Assembly: GCA_963847575.1 (NCBI GenBank)
Contig: CAWKAL010000101.1
Span: 1-34,452, forward strand
Source of the DNA: JASBSR01 sp963847575
GTDB taxonomy: Bacteria > Pseudomonadota > Gammaproteobacteria > SZUA-229
DNA: 34,452 nt
Direction: 5' to 3'
The notes under the pieces: generated by a model
What the model saw: only the letters and a program-made list of their open reading frames with translations
What the model was told of the DNA's origin: nothing
The model's database searches: none
Program-made: the position numbers and the translations under genes
Shown here: one piece after another, positions 7,745 through 16,700 of the stretch
Numbering within the stretch: position 1 is the stretch's first letter
Layout of the letters: each line of letters starts with the position of its first letter

Positions 7745-9116
7745 TCAGTTTTTGCAACCCGCGTAATCACTCCGGTAATCAACATCCTTGCGTATGGTGA
7801 ACACATCGCGCACTTCGCCCTTGTCATTGATAAATCGCGAGGTGAGCTGATAGCCATCGACATCGATCACCAGCGAACCGGCTTCGAGCATGCTCACCGG
7901 CAGTGCGGGATGGTCGATCGGGCGCCTGGTCTACTTTTGAAGATGAACCGGCGACGACGTAGACCGTGCCGGAATGCGGTTGCTTGCCGGCGGGCTTGAT
8001 GATAATCGACGTTGCGGTGATTGATGCCGTCAGAGACGATGTTCGACTGGCCGAAGCTGTCGGAAGTGTCGTAATGACAATCGATCAGATACGAACGCTC
8101 GTACATGTGGCTGTGGCCTGACAGCACCAGGTCGACACCGGCCGCTTCCAGCAGCGGCAGTGCATGTTCACGCATGTCCTGCATGCGCCCGCCGCTGTCG
8201 CCTTCGTTCGTCGGAATTATGCGAGCCCTTGCTGTAGGGCGGATGATGAAACGCGGCGATCAGCCAGCGGCTTTTGTTATTTGCAAGGTCACGTTGCAGC
8301 CATTGCAGCATGTCGTCATCGACGATCGCGCCCGCTGTCCTGCGAATCGAGCACCACGACGTGGATATCGCCGTAATCGAATGAATAATAATTTTCGGTC
8401 GCCGAGGCCGCGCCGCCCGCCTCGCCCTGTTCCGGCAGGGTGAATACCCTGAAATAGGTCCAGCGCCGGTCATCGTGATTGCCGTACACCGGCCACAGCG
8501 CATGGTTTTTCAGCTGCGCGCCGAAGGTGTCGAACAGCGAGGCCTGGAACTGCTCATCGGTGCCCGAGCGGTAGGCGATATCGCCCAGCGCCAGCCAGAC
8601 ATCGAAGTCCGGGTAACCCGGGCGTGGATGTTCGGCGATCCAGCGCATGGCGCTGTCGCGCACATTGTTGACCACGGTGCCGGGATCACCGGAATCACCG
8701 ATCACCCAGAGCCGGGCCGGTCGCGCACTGCCGGCGAGCGGCAGGGTCTGGAACCAGCGCCCGGCAGTGCTGTCGTAGTCGGGGTTCTGACGCTGCTCAT
8801 CACTGCTGGCAACCGTGTAGTAATAACGCGTGTCAGGCGCCAGGCCATCGAGCTGAATGCTGTGCAGGGTGACGGGCTCGGACTCGCTGACGCTGGCATC
8901 GAGCTGCCTCGGCGCGGTGCCGAAATGCACACTGCCGATGCTTTCGTCGGTGGTCTGCCAGCGAATCACCACGCTGTGGGGGGTGGGCATTTGCACATAG
9001 GGGGCGCGCGCGCCGTCGATAATGCTGCCGGTATAGACATCGATGAAACGTGCCACGGCATAGAACATAACAAGCGCCAGTAACAGCGTGAGGCTGCGCT
9101 TAAGCCATTTTTTCAA
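7745..9116 (-). CDS. Purple-acid-phosphatase-like metallophosphoesterase, four frameshifts
   Basis: Predicted secreted or membrane-anchored metallophosphatase. Residues 8-25 are a hydrophobic signal/anchor. A fibronectin-like purple acid phosphatase N-terminal domain follows (VVIRWQTTDES, LDGLAPDTRYYYTVAS), then the calcineurin-like fold: GDSGDPGT, LALGDIAYRSG, VYGNHDDRR, FHHPPYS and GHSHMYERS. The frame changes four times, near 8331, 8210, about 8005 and 7920. Each time skipping one base restores conserved sequence, and the corrected gene gives about 455 residues ending SDYAGCKN. The start is a TTG at 9116, chosen for the GGAG site six bases upstream. No substrate can be assigned; sugar-phosphate or phosphate scavenging are possibilities. 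Confidence 0.8.
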
Positions 9117-9216
9117 AGCCTTCTCCGGCGGGTGCTGGGGTGCGTTATGTTACACTACGCCGTCTTTTTACGGCACCGATCTCAGTCAATTTATACAACC
9201 AGCATTCGCATACCCG

Positions 9217-11262
9217 ATGACGTCCCTCACCCGAATATTACCCCGACTGCAGCTGTTTGCAGTGCAGCTGGTATTGCTGCTGTGGCTGGTTCAGACCGTG
9301 TTGCGGGTGGTGTTCTGGCTGCGCTTTCGCGACCCGACTGACCCGATTCCGGGCGACGACCTGCTGTGGTCGTTCTACCTCGGCCTCAAGTTTGATTTAC
9401 GCATTGCCATCTATATCGCAATTCCGCTATTGCTGCTCGGCTGGATCAGGCGGCTGCACCCGGTCTACAGCCGCTTCGGCCGTCGGCTCTGGCTGGCCTA
9501 TTCCGCGCTGGCATTGTTCGGCCTGCTGGCGTTTTACGCCACAGACTTCGGTCATTACGCGTATTTGCAGCAACGCCTGAATGCGACCGCGCTGCGCTTT
9601 CTCGAAAACCTGGGCATTTCTGCCACCATGGTGTGGGAGAGCTACCCGGTGATCAGCGGCAGCCTTATCCTGCTCGCCATCACCGCCAGCGGATTTGCCC
9701 TGATCCGAAAATTCAGCCGCCGGATCTTGCCCATTGCCGGGCAGTACAACCGCTGGTATAAAAAAACCGCGGTGGTCATTGTCACCTTCGTGGTCACCGT
9801 GTTCCTCGCCTACGGCAAACTGTCGTGGTACCCGTTGCGCTGGAGCGATGCATTTTTCAGCACCCAGGCGTTTGCCGGCCAGCTCGCGACCAACCCGGTG
9901 ATGTATTTTTTCGAGACCATGAAAAACCGCGGCGAACACATCGATATCGACGAGGTGCGCACTAATTATCCGCTGATGGTCGACTATCTCGGGGTGCAGC
10001 AGCCGAACCTGGAAACGCTGAATTTTCGCCGCGACTACAGGTTTGATACACCTGCGGGGGCAACACCCACCAACGTGGTGATCGTGTTCCTCGAATCGTT
10101 TGCCTCCTACAAGAGCAGCCTTTCGGGCAACCCGCTCGACCCTTCGCCAGAGCTGAAAAAACTGGCTGATGCAGGTTATTTTTTCAAAAACTTTTATGTC
10201 ACCCAGACCGGCACCGCGCGCTCGGTGTGGACCCTGATGACCGGCATTCCCGATGTGGAAAAAAACCGCACCTCGTCGCGCAACCCGCTGATTGTCGATC
10301 AGCACACCGTGGCCAACGCTTTTGAAGGCTACAGAAAACTCTACTTCCTCGGCGGCAGCGCAAGCTGGGCCAATATCCGCGGCATGCTGGCGTCGAATAT
10401 TCCCGGGCTGGAGATTCATGAAGAAGGCAGTTATACATCACCTCGGGTGGATGTCTGGGGCATCTCCGATCTCAGTCTGTTCGAAGAAGCCCATCACGTA
10501 CTGAAAGATCTGCACGACCCCTTCGTGGCCGTGATCCAGACCTCGGGCAACCATCGGCCGTACACTATTCCCGAAGATAACCACGGTTTCAAAATCCTCG
10601 CTGAAGACGATCTGCCGCATGCGGTCACCGATTATGGCTTCGCTTCGGTGGAAGAACTCAATTCCTTCCGCTTTATGGACCACAGCATCGGCCACTTCAT
10701 CAAGCTGGCGCGCGAAGCACCCTACTTTGATAACACGATTTTTATTTTCTTCGGTGACCACGGCATTCACGCCGAAACCGGCAAGCACACGCCAAAATCA
10801 GAAGCCCAGCTCGGCATTAACGGCCTGCGTGTGCCCCTCGTGATCTATGGAAGCGGTATAATCACCGAGCCGCGTGCATTCGACAAGGTCGCCAGCCAGG
10901 TCGACGTGTTGCCGACGGCCGCAGCCCTGGCCCGGGTCGATTACACCAACACCACGCTGGGCCGTGACCTGCTGGATGAACAGTTCGATGAGCAGCGCTA
11001 TGCCTTTACCATCGAACACAATGCGACGCGCAGGATTGGCTTACTGAGCCAGGATTATTATTTGCAGATGGGCTACACCGGCGGTGATATTAAATTGCAG
11101 GACCTGCATTCAGCGTCACCGCGTGATGACGTATCGGCGCAGCATCCCGAGATCAGCGCCTCGCTTGCACAACTGGTACAGGCGATGCGCAGCAGCATTC
11201 AATACATGCGCGAAAATAACAAACAGAGTTTAACGACTCAAACAACTGGGAAAGGCTTATGA
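9217..11262 (+). CDS. LTA synthase family membrane phosphotransferase (sulfatase/alkaline-phosphatase fold)
   Basis: An inner-membrane enzyme with about five N-terminal transmembrane segments (roughly 12-37, 58-78, 92-110, 147-165, 183-200) and a large periplasmic sulfatase-fold domain. Metal and catalytic sites are VVIVFLESFAS (Glu293), TQTGTARSVW (probable nucleophile Thr333) and FFGDHGIH (Asp514, His515); TSGNHRPY supplies a further His446. This family transfers phosphoglycerol or similar head groups from lipids to glycans (LtaS, OpgB). In an LPS locus I infer modification of a glycan with a phospho-substituent. I chose the ATG at 9217 because the open frame before it overlaps the divergent phosphatase and lacks membrane character. 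Its stop overlaps the next start (ATGA). Confidence 0.88.
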   Translation: MTSLTRILPRLQLFAVQLVLLLWLVQTVLRVVFWLRFRDPTDPIPGDDLLWSFYLGLKFDLRIAIYIAIPLLLLGWIRRLHPVYSRFGRRLWLAYSALALFGLLAFYATDFGHYAYLQQRLNATALRFLENLGISATMVWESYPVISGSLILLAITASGFALIRKFSRRILPIAGQYNRWYKKTAVVIVTFVVTVFLAYGKLSWYPLRWSDAFFSTQAFAGQLATNPVMYFFETMKNRGEHIDIDEVRTNYPLMVDYLGVQQPNLETLNFRRDYRFDTPAGATPTNVVIVFLESFASYKSSLSGNPLDPSPELKKLADAGYFFKNFYVTQTGTARSVWTLMTGIPDVEKNRTSSRNPLIVDQHTVANAFEGYRKLYFLGGSASWANIRGMLASNIPGLEIHEEGSYTSPRVDVWGISDLSLFEEAHHVLKDLHDPFVAVIQTSGNHRPYTIPEDNHGFKILAEDDLPHAVTDYGFASVEELNSFRFMDHSIGHFIKLAREAPYFDNTIFIFFGDHGIHAETGKHTPKSEAQLGINGLRVPLVIYGSGIITEPRAFDKVASQVDVLPTAAALARVDYTNTTLGRDLLDEQFDEQRYAFTIEHNATRRIGLLSQDYYLQMGYTGGDIKLQDLHSASPRDDVSAQHPEISASLAQLVQAMRSSIQYMRENNKQSLTTQTTGKGL

Positions 11263-12209
11263 AAAAAATTCTAATCACTGGCGGCGGCGGTTTCCTCGGT
11301 TCACATTTGTGCGAACGTTTACTGAACGAAGGTCACGAAATCATCTGCCTGGACAACTTCTTTACAGGCAGCAAGCAGAACATACTGCACCTGATGGGTA
11401 ATCACCGTTTTGAGCTGCTGCGCCACGACGTGACCCTGCCTCTGTATATTGAGGTCGACGAAATCTATAACCTCGCCTGTCCAGCATCGCCAATTCATTA
11501 TCAGCACGACCCGGTACAGACCACGAAAACCTGCGTGCATGGCGCTATCAATATGCTGGGGCTGGCAAAACGCACCGGCGCGAAAATTATGCAGGCATCC
11601 ACCTCGGAAGTGTATGGTGACCCCGAAGTGCATCCACAACAGGAAAGCTACTGGGGACGAGTCAACCCAATCGGCATCCGTTCGTGCTACGACGAAGGTA
11701 AGCGTTGCGCTGAAACGCTGTTTATGGATTATTATCGCCAGCATAATTTAAATATCAAAATAGCGCGCATCTTTAATACTTACGGCCCACGCATGCATAC
11801 CAACGATGGCCGCGTGGTATCCAACTTTATCGTGCAGGCGTTGCAGGATAAAGCGATCACGATCTACGGTGACGGAAAGCAATCACGTTCATTCTGTTAT
11901 GTCGATGAAATGGTCGATGCTTTCATCCGCCTGATGAATTCCGACGATGATTTCATCGGACCGGTGAACCTTGGCAATCCCGGCGAGTTCACCATCCGCG
12001 AACTGGCGGAAAAAACCATAGCGATGACCAACTCGAAATCAGTACTGCATAATCTGCCCTTGCCAGAAGATGATCCGAGACAGCGCCAGCCGGACATTAC
12101 ACTGGCGAAGAAAATGCTCGGGTGGGAGCCTGTTATCAAGCTCGACGATGGCCTGGCCAGGACCATCGAGTATTTCAGATCAATAGTCGGCGAATCACAC
12201 GTAGATTAG
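11259..12209 (+). CDS. uxs: UDP-glucuronate decarboxylase (UDP-xylose synthase), extended SDR
   Basis: Converts UDP-glucuronic acid to UDP-xylose with bound NAD. ITGGGGFLGSHL (6-17) is the dinucleotide-binding loop. LACPASPIHYQ (72-82) and NPIGIRSCYDEGKRCAETL (136-154) are hallmarks of this decarboxylase rather than of general epimerases. The active site is Ser/Thr 114-116 with Tyr144 and Lys148. The 316 residues fit the soluble bacterial form. It overlaps the preceding gene by four bases and is followed nine bases later by a GT2 gene, so it belongs to one operon. No UDP-glucose dehydrogenase is in the window, so UDP-glucuronate must come from elsewhere. It implies xylose, or a derivative, in the surface glycan. 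Confidence 0.93.
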   Translation: MKKILITGGGGFLGSHLCERLLNEGHEIICLDNFFTGSKQNILHLMGNHRFELLRHDVTLPLYIEVDEIYNLACPASPIHYQHDPVQTTKTCVHGAINMLGLAKRTGAKIMQASTSEVYGDPEVHPQQESYWGRVNPIGIRSCYDEGKRCAETLFMDYYRQHNLNIKIARIFNTYGPRMHTNDGRVVSNFIVQALQDKAITIYGDGKQSRSFCYVDEMVDAFIRLMNSDDDFIGPVNLGNPGEFTIRELAEKTIAMTNSKSVLHNLPLPEDDPRQRQPDITLAKKMLGWEPVIKLDDGLARTIEYFRSIVGESHVD

Positions 12210-12218
12210 ACTGATCGC

Positions 12219-12992
12219 ATGCCCAACATCAGCGCCTGCATCATCTCTTTTAACGAAGAGAAAAAAATCGAGGATTGCCTGCGCAGCCTGCAGCCGGTGG
12301 TCGACGAAATCATTATTGTCGATTCACTCAGCAGCGACCGAACGCTGGAGATCGCCAGGCAATACACCGATAAAATATTTAATCAAAAATTCCTCGGCCA
12401 TATCGAGCAGAAAAATCTCGCGGTTTCAAAAGCTGAAAACGACTGGGTGCTCAGCCTCGATTGCGATGAGCGCCTGACCGAAGAACTCCAGCATTCGATC
12501 CTTGCCATCAAGGACAGGCTGGATGACTGCGATGCCTATAACATGGCGCGCAAAACATTCTACGTGTATCGCTGGCTGAACCATTGCTGGTACCCGGACA
12601 CCAAGACCCGGCTGTTCAATAAAAACAGTGCGCACTGGGGCGGCACCAACCCGCATGACCGTATTATTACCCGGGGCAATAACATCAAGTTATTGCACGG
12701 TGATATCCAGCATTACTCGTTTAATTCTATTTCAGAACACCTGTCTACCATCGACAGGTTCACCGAGATCGGCGCTGACGAACTGATCAAGAAAGACAAG
12801 CGCTTCAATGTGCTTAGCCCGCTCACCCATGGCACATGGACTTTTTTAAAATTATATATTTTCAAACGTGGTTTTCTCGATGGTTTCGCGGGGCTGGTGG
12901 TATCAGTGCTTTCGTTTATGCATGTATTCGTCAAGTACAGCAAGGCCATCATTAAACGCAAGCAGTCTTCCGGCACGAACGGCCGTGAATGA
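12219..12992 (+). CDS. Glycosyltransferase family 2, WaaE/KdtX-like
   Basis: A GT-A glycosyltransferase of 257 residues. The N-terminal ISACIISFNEEKKIEDCL (4-21) is the family 2 opening. IIIVDSLSSDRT (31-42) holds the first nucleotide-contacting Asp, and SLDCDERLTEEL (79-90) gives the DXD-like metal site (Asp81, Asp83). NPHDRIITRG and the short C-terminal hydrophobic stretch (about 223-243) suggest membrane association, as in WaaE-type enzymes that add glucose or similar to the inner core. Donor and acceptor are not readable. It lies between the decarboxylase and a GT4 gene, so UDP-xylose is a possible donor by context only. Confidence 0.88.
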   Translation: MPNISACIISFNEEKKIEDCLRSLQPVVDEIIIVDSLSSDRTLEIARQYTDKIFNQKFLGHIEQKNLAVSKAENDWVLSLDCDERLTEELQHSILAIKDRLDDCDAYNMARKTFYVYRWLNHCWYPDTKTRLFNKNSAHWGGTNPHDRIITRGNNIKLLHGDIQHYSFNSISEHLSTIDRFTEIGADELIKKDKRFNVLSPLTHGTWTFLKLYIFKRGFLDGFAGLVVSVLSFMHVFVKYSKAIIKRKQSSGTNGRE

Positions 12993-13002
12993 GCGACCTG
13001 GC

Positions 13003-14136
13003 ATGAACATCCTTGAGCTTTGCCTGTCACCCAGTCTCGGCGGCCTCGAGCTGTACGTGTTTCGCACTGCCCAGGCGATGCAGGGCGACAACACTATCCA
13101 TGCATGTATCAGCCCGAGCGGTAAACTGCTCGCGCGACTGCAATCACTGACTGATGTACAACTGTTGCAACTGGAACATGGTTACGCTTATTTTCCAATG
13201 CTGAATGCGCGCACCCTGGCACGCTATATCGATGACAACGCAATCGACATCATCCACGTGCACTGGGGCAATGATTTACCGCTTGCCGCTTTCAGCAAAT
13301 ATTTTTCCGCCCGCAAGCCTGCCATCGTATACACCCGCCAGATGCAGCTTACCCGGCACAAGAATGATCCTTATCATCGCTTTCTGTATCGCCAGACAGA
13401 CCTCATGCTAACGATCACGCACCGGCTCGAAAAAGACGCAAAACACTTTATCGGTGATCAGCAAACCAGGATCGAAACACTCTATTATGGTGTGCGCGCA
13501 CCTGAACGCATCCTGGAACAGGACGCGATTGCAAACCTGCGCGCTCAACATGGCATCGAAGCCGGTAGTTTTGTTGCAGGCCTGGTGGGCCGGATTGAAG
13601 ATGGCAAAGGCCAGCACCTGCTGATAAAAGCGATCGCCCAGGCTAAACAGGCCGGGCAAAACATGTATGCGCTTATCGTCGGGGCTGAAATGGAACCGGG
13701 CTATCGCGACACACTCATCAAGCTGGCGCAGCAGCTCGAGGTTGAAAACCATATTACATTTCTGGCGTTCGACCCGAACCCGCAGCTGCTCATGCAGATT
13801 TGCGACTGCATGGTGCTTGCCACCTACGAAGAAACCTTTGGCCTGGTCCTGCCCGAGGCAATGCGCTGCGGCGTTGCGGTGATTGGCAGTAACCGCGGCG
13901 GCGTAGTAGAAATCATTGATCATGGCACTAGCGGGCTGTTATTTGAGAGCATGGATGCAGATAGCCTGTACCAGCAGTTATCCCGCCTTTATCAAGACCC
14001 GGCGTTCAGCCACAGGTTAGCTGCCGCTGGCAAGGAAAAAGCCGATACCCTGTTCAACCACGAGGCGCACTATGCGAAGCTCGCCCAGCTTTTTCAGACA
14101 CTGACCGGCACCCCGGGGAATTTAAAAACAGCATGA
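13003..14136 (+). CDS. Glycosyltransferase family 4
   Basis: GT-B glycosyltransferase of 377 residues. It starts MNILELCLSPSLGGLELYV with a glycine-rich acceptor-domain loop. A typical linker follows, then the family signature VGRIEDGKGQHLLIKAI and the EX7E motif ETFGLVLPE (Glu277 to Glu285) with PEAMRCGVAVIGSNRGGVVE. I chose the ATG at 13003, eleven bases after the GT2 stop, because the longer open frame would overlap the GT2 gene by more than 100 bases and those residues do not look like a family N-terminus. The stop overlaps the next start as ATGA. Substrates are unknown; an LPS outer-core role is inferred from neighbours. Confidence 0.88.
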   Translation: MNILELCLSPSLGGLELYVFRTAQAMQGDNTIHACISPSGKLLARLQSLTDVQLLQLEHGYAYFPMLNARTLARYIDDNAIDIIHVHWGNDLPLAAFSKYFSARKPAIVYTRQMQLTRHKNDPYHRFLYRQTDLMLTITHRLEKDAKHFIGDQQTRIETLYYGVRAPERILEQDAIANLRAQHGIEAGSFVAGLVGRIEDGKGQHLLIKAIAQAKQAGQNMYALIVGAEMEPGYRDTLIKLAQQLEVENHITFLAFDPNPQLLMQICDCMVLATYEETFGLVLPEAMRCGVAVIGSNRGGVVEIIDHGTSGLLFESMDADSLYQQLSRLYQDPAFSHRLAAAGKEKADTLFNHEAHYAKLAQLFQTLTGTPGNLKTA

Positions 14137-15140
14137 AATTATGGTTTCACCGCGGTGTCAGGGCCTCAAAAAAAGCCCACGGTATTGTCAATGCGCTGCA
14201 GGCAGACGAGGTAAAAAAAATTGCCGTTGTCCGTCATGCAGCACTCGGCGACATGATGTTGACCCGGCCGTTCCTGATTGAGGCACGAAAAGCATTTCCC
14301 AATGCAGTGATTACCCTGAGCACGGTAAGCAATTACACCCGGGGCACACCCGACGATCTGGTCAATCGTGTGCACATCATGCACGGTTCTGATAAAAAGC
14401 ATGCATCAATCTCTGAACGCATCCGTAATGCGCGTGAACTCGGCGAACAGGATATTATTTTCGACCTCGCCGCCTCCAACCGCTCTACCTGGCTTTGCCT
14501 GCTAACCAGGGCGAAATTGAAAATCGGTTTTCCGTATAAACGCTTTCACGCACGCTTTGTGTACGATATTGCGATACACCGCAGTGACCTGGATTTTGAA
14601 GTCAACGATATGCTCAAGCAGCTGAACATTTTTGGCATCAAGACTGCGTATCCTCACCAGTTTGCCATGCCCGGTGAAGCATTGCGTCGCGACAGGCCGT
14701 ACGTGGTGTATTTTATCGGTGCCTCCACACCTGAGAAATGCTGGCCGCATGATCATTTTGCCGGCCTGATTGATCGCATGGCTTCGCGCTGGCCCGGTCA
14801 TGATCACCTGGTACTCGAAGGCATCCAGAAATGGGAAACTGCCGACAAAATTCTTCAACACATAGGTGAACGCACGAATGTGACGCGGTTTTTCACCGAC
14901 ACCATAGACGCGACTACATCACTGATCAAGGGCGCGGACATGGTGGTTTCGAATGACACCGGGATCCGTCATATTGCCATTGCCAGCGACACACCCACGG
15001 CAGGTATTTTTTATGCTGATCCGTTTAGATACTGGCCGCGCTATGGATACCACGATATTGCCCTGCCGCGTGGCGATGCTGCACACCCGTCTGTGGAAGA
15101 TATGTTTATTGCCTGTAACGGCATCATGCAGCAGCTTTAA
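14133..15140 (+). CDS. Glycosyltransferase family 9 (heptosyltransferase-like)
   Basis: A GT9 protein of 335 residues. AVVRHAALGDMMLTRPFLIE (about 31-50) is the N-terminal signature, and VVSNDTGIRHIAIASDTPT is the C-terminal nucleotide-binding signature; IGASTPEKCWPHDHFAGL matches the middle GT9 motif. It starts within the preceding GT4 stop (ATGA) and ends the plus-strand run 9217-15140. It is distinct from WaaC and WaaF in this window, so it probably adds a further heptose or another sugar to the core. Its C-terminus points at the DUF6165 gene, only 12 bases away on the other strand. Confidence 0.87.
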   Translation: MKLWFHRGVRASKKAHGIVNALQADEVKKIAVVRHAALGDMMLTRPFLIEARKAFPNAVITLSTVSNYTRGTPDDLVNRVHIMHGSDKKHASISERIRNARELGEQDIIFDLAASNRSTWLCLLTRAKLKIGFPYKRFHARFVYDIAIHRSDLDFEVNDMLKQLNIFGIKTAYPHQFAMPGEALRRDRPYVVYFIGASTPEKCWPHDHFAGLIDRMASRWPGHDHLVLEGIQKWETADKILQHIGERTNVTRFFTDTIDATTSLIKGADMVVSNDTGIRHIAIASDTPTAGIFYADPFRYWPRYGYHDIALPRGDAAHPSVEDMFIACNGIMQQL

Positions 15141-15152
15141 ACTGGCAGGCCG

Positions 15153-15539
15153 CTAGTATTCCTCGTAGGACTTCTCTTCAATAAAATCTGAACCCAGCTT
15201 GAGATTGATGTCGCGCTTGATTTCAGAACGTCGGTCATTGGTAATGTAAACACTGCGCGCCAGCTCGATGAACTGCTGGTCGAATTCCTTTTTCGCTTCC
15301 TTGTCGCGTATATCATCTTCGATGACCCATAACTCTTCATTGACACCGCGCAGCGCGTCAACTTCTGCCTCGACATCGTCTCGTGACCAGGGAAGTTTCT
15401 CCAGCAAGGCGTTCAGCGCCGACAGCTCCCGATTGATGTTCTCTCGTTTATCAGCGTCCTTGATCCGGTCGTTTTTGATTTCGAGAATCGTGATTTTGTC
15501 GAAAAACTCGCCAATCGAAATCTCCACATTGACATTCAT
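15153..15539 (-). CDS. DUF6165 family protein
   Basis: A small cytoplasmic protein of 128 residues, rich in charged residues and predicted mostly helical, recognised as the family annotated DUF6165 from the pattern ISIGEFFDKITILEIKNDRI near the start, VNEELWVIEDDIRDKE in the middle and YITNDRRSEIKRDIN toward the LGSDFIEEKSYEEY end. Its function is unknown. There is no signal peptide or membrane segment. I chose the ATG at 15539 because the homology starts there; a GTG at 15548 would add three residues. It stands alone on the minus strand between two glycosyltransferase runs, a context that suggests a role in LPS assembly, but this is inference. Confidence 0.8.
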   Translation of the reverse strand: MNVNVEISIGEFFDKITILEIKNDRIKDADKRENINRELSALNALLEKLPWSRDDVEAEVDALRGVNEELWVIEDDIRDKEAKKEFDQQFIELARSVYITNDRRSEIKRDINLKLGSDFIEEKSYEEY

Positions 15540-15860
15540 GATAGTCACACCGCCTTAAGATTTATGAATTGATAAGCCGCCCGGGCAGATGCAGGTGCCG
15601 GGCGCGCACAGCGGCATTATATCAAGCCCGGCCGGGAAACGTTTGTTATAAGCTCAGACCGATGCAATCAGCACCCGCCCGGCCTCACCAGCGGGTACTA
15701 ATGGATAGACGCCCAGTACTGGCACCCTTGTGCGCAGCGGTGCCGTGCTTTATGACTGGCATCCTGGACGTGAACCGATGAATAGAACAGGTTAAGATGC
15801 ACCACACAATAGCCGCCTGTAAGCAGTTCTTTCCCGGGTCGACAGGGCCGGCACACATCC
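15540..15860. other. Divergent intergenic region with several short inverted repeats
   Basis: This 321-base gap between the DUF6165 start (minus) and the GT32-like start (plus) has no credible gene. It holds several short palindromes: CCCGGCCGGG at 15627-15636, ACCCGC...GCGGGT at 15673-15696, and GGCACC...GGTGCC at 15721-15744. None is followed by a T-run on either strand, so they do not look like simple terminators. Promoters for both genes are expected here, but I cannot point to a convincing pair. Confidence 0.5.
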
Positions 15861-16661
15861 ATGATTCTCAGGAACGCACTGGTGAAAAATAGTTTCATAT
15901 ACCTTGTTAGCCGCATTATCAAAATAGTTGCGAATATCTCGAAGTTTCTGTGTTACGGCTTTCATTTTGTATTGCCCAAAAAAAGATTCACGCTGCCGCG
16001 GCAGGCGCGGCCAATTTTCCGTAAGCGCAAACAGGCGCTGATTCCTGCCATCCTCTGGCAGACAAATTACACCGACCGTGTGACCCTCCCGGTATACCTC
16101 AACTACCTGTTCAATCGCCTGCTGTCGTACAACTTTGAATATCGTTTCATGATCACACAAGACCGGGCTGATTTCATTAAAGCGCATTACCCGCCTGAAA
16201 TATACCAGTCATACTCAAGGCTACAGATCGGTGCTGCCCAGGCTGATTTGTGGCGACTGCTGGTGTTACAAAAATACGGCGGCACCTACATGGATATTGA
16301 CGCCCACCTGGTCTGGCCCCTGAGTTCCATCATAAAGCCTGGCTATGAAGAACTTTACCTGACCATCAGGAACGGTGAAATCAGTAACTATTTTATTGCC
16401 AGCAAAAACAATAATCCGCACCTTGCACAAATGATTGACATTGTTTTGAAAAATATCGAAGACGACAGCATCAGGAATGTGTACGATTTGACAGGCCCTG
16501 CAGTATTCAACCAGGTGCTGGACAAGTCTACAGTCAATACCATGCAATACCGCTATATATGTAACCAGGGCAACTTCACAAATGAATATTTCCAGTACAT
16601 TGATAAACCAGAGGGCAAATGGACGCATGCACAGAAACAGATAGACATCGTGAAAAAATAG
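15861..16661 (+). CDS. GT32-like glycosyltransferase with DXD sugar-binding motif
   Basis: A 266-residue protein of the capsular/mannosyltransferase (OCH1-like) type. After a basic, partly hydrophobic N-terminus, AILWQTNYTDRVTLP (63-77) corresponds to the family's IPK-IIHQ-W region. AAQADLWRLLVLQKYGGTYM (125-144) leads into the DXD motif DID (145-147), which binds the metal-nucleotide sugar. LTGPAVFNQVL is the downstream family segment. The donor sugar is unknown. Transcription is plus, followed after 39 bases by a GT9 gene. The third-codon composition looks more AT-rich than in the flanking housekeeping genes, as is common in outer-core or O-antigen regions (judged by eye). Confidence 0.82.
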   Translation: MILRNALVKNSFIYLVSRIIKIVANISKFLCYGFHFVLPKKRFTLPRQARPIFRKRKQALIPAILWQTNYTDRVTLPVYLNYLFNRLLSYNFEYRFMITQDRADFIKAHYPPEIYQSYSRLQIGAAQADLWRLLVLQKYGGTYMDIDAHLVWPLSSIIKPGYEELYLTIRNGEISNYFIASKNNNPHLAQMIDIVLKNIEDDSIRNVYDLTGPAVFNQVLDKSTVNTMQYRYICNQGNFTNEYFQYIDKPEGKWTHAQKQIDIVKK

Positions 16662-16700
16662 ATGTTTCTGAAACTGATGATCACTGCCCCTTAACCGACC

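Noticed and set aside
9427..10419. Long minus-strand open frame of 330 codons inside the LTA-synthase-like gene
   Set aside because: Antisense to a well-supported gene, with low-complexity His/Arg/Gly-rich translation and no recognisable motif.
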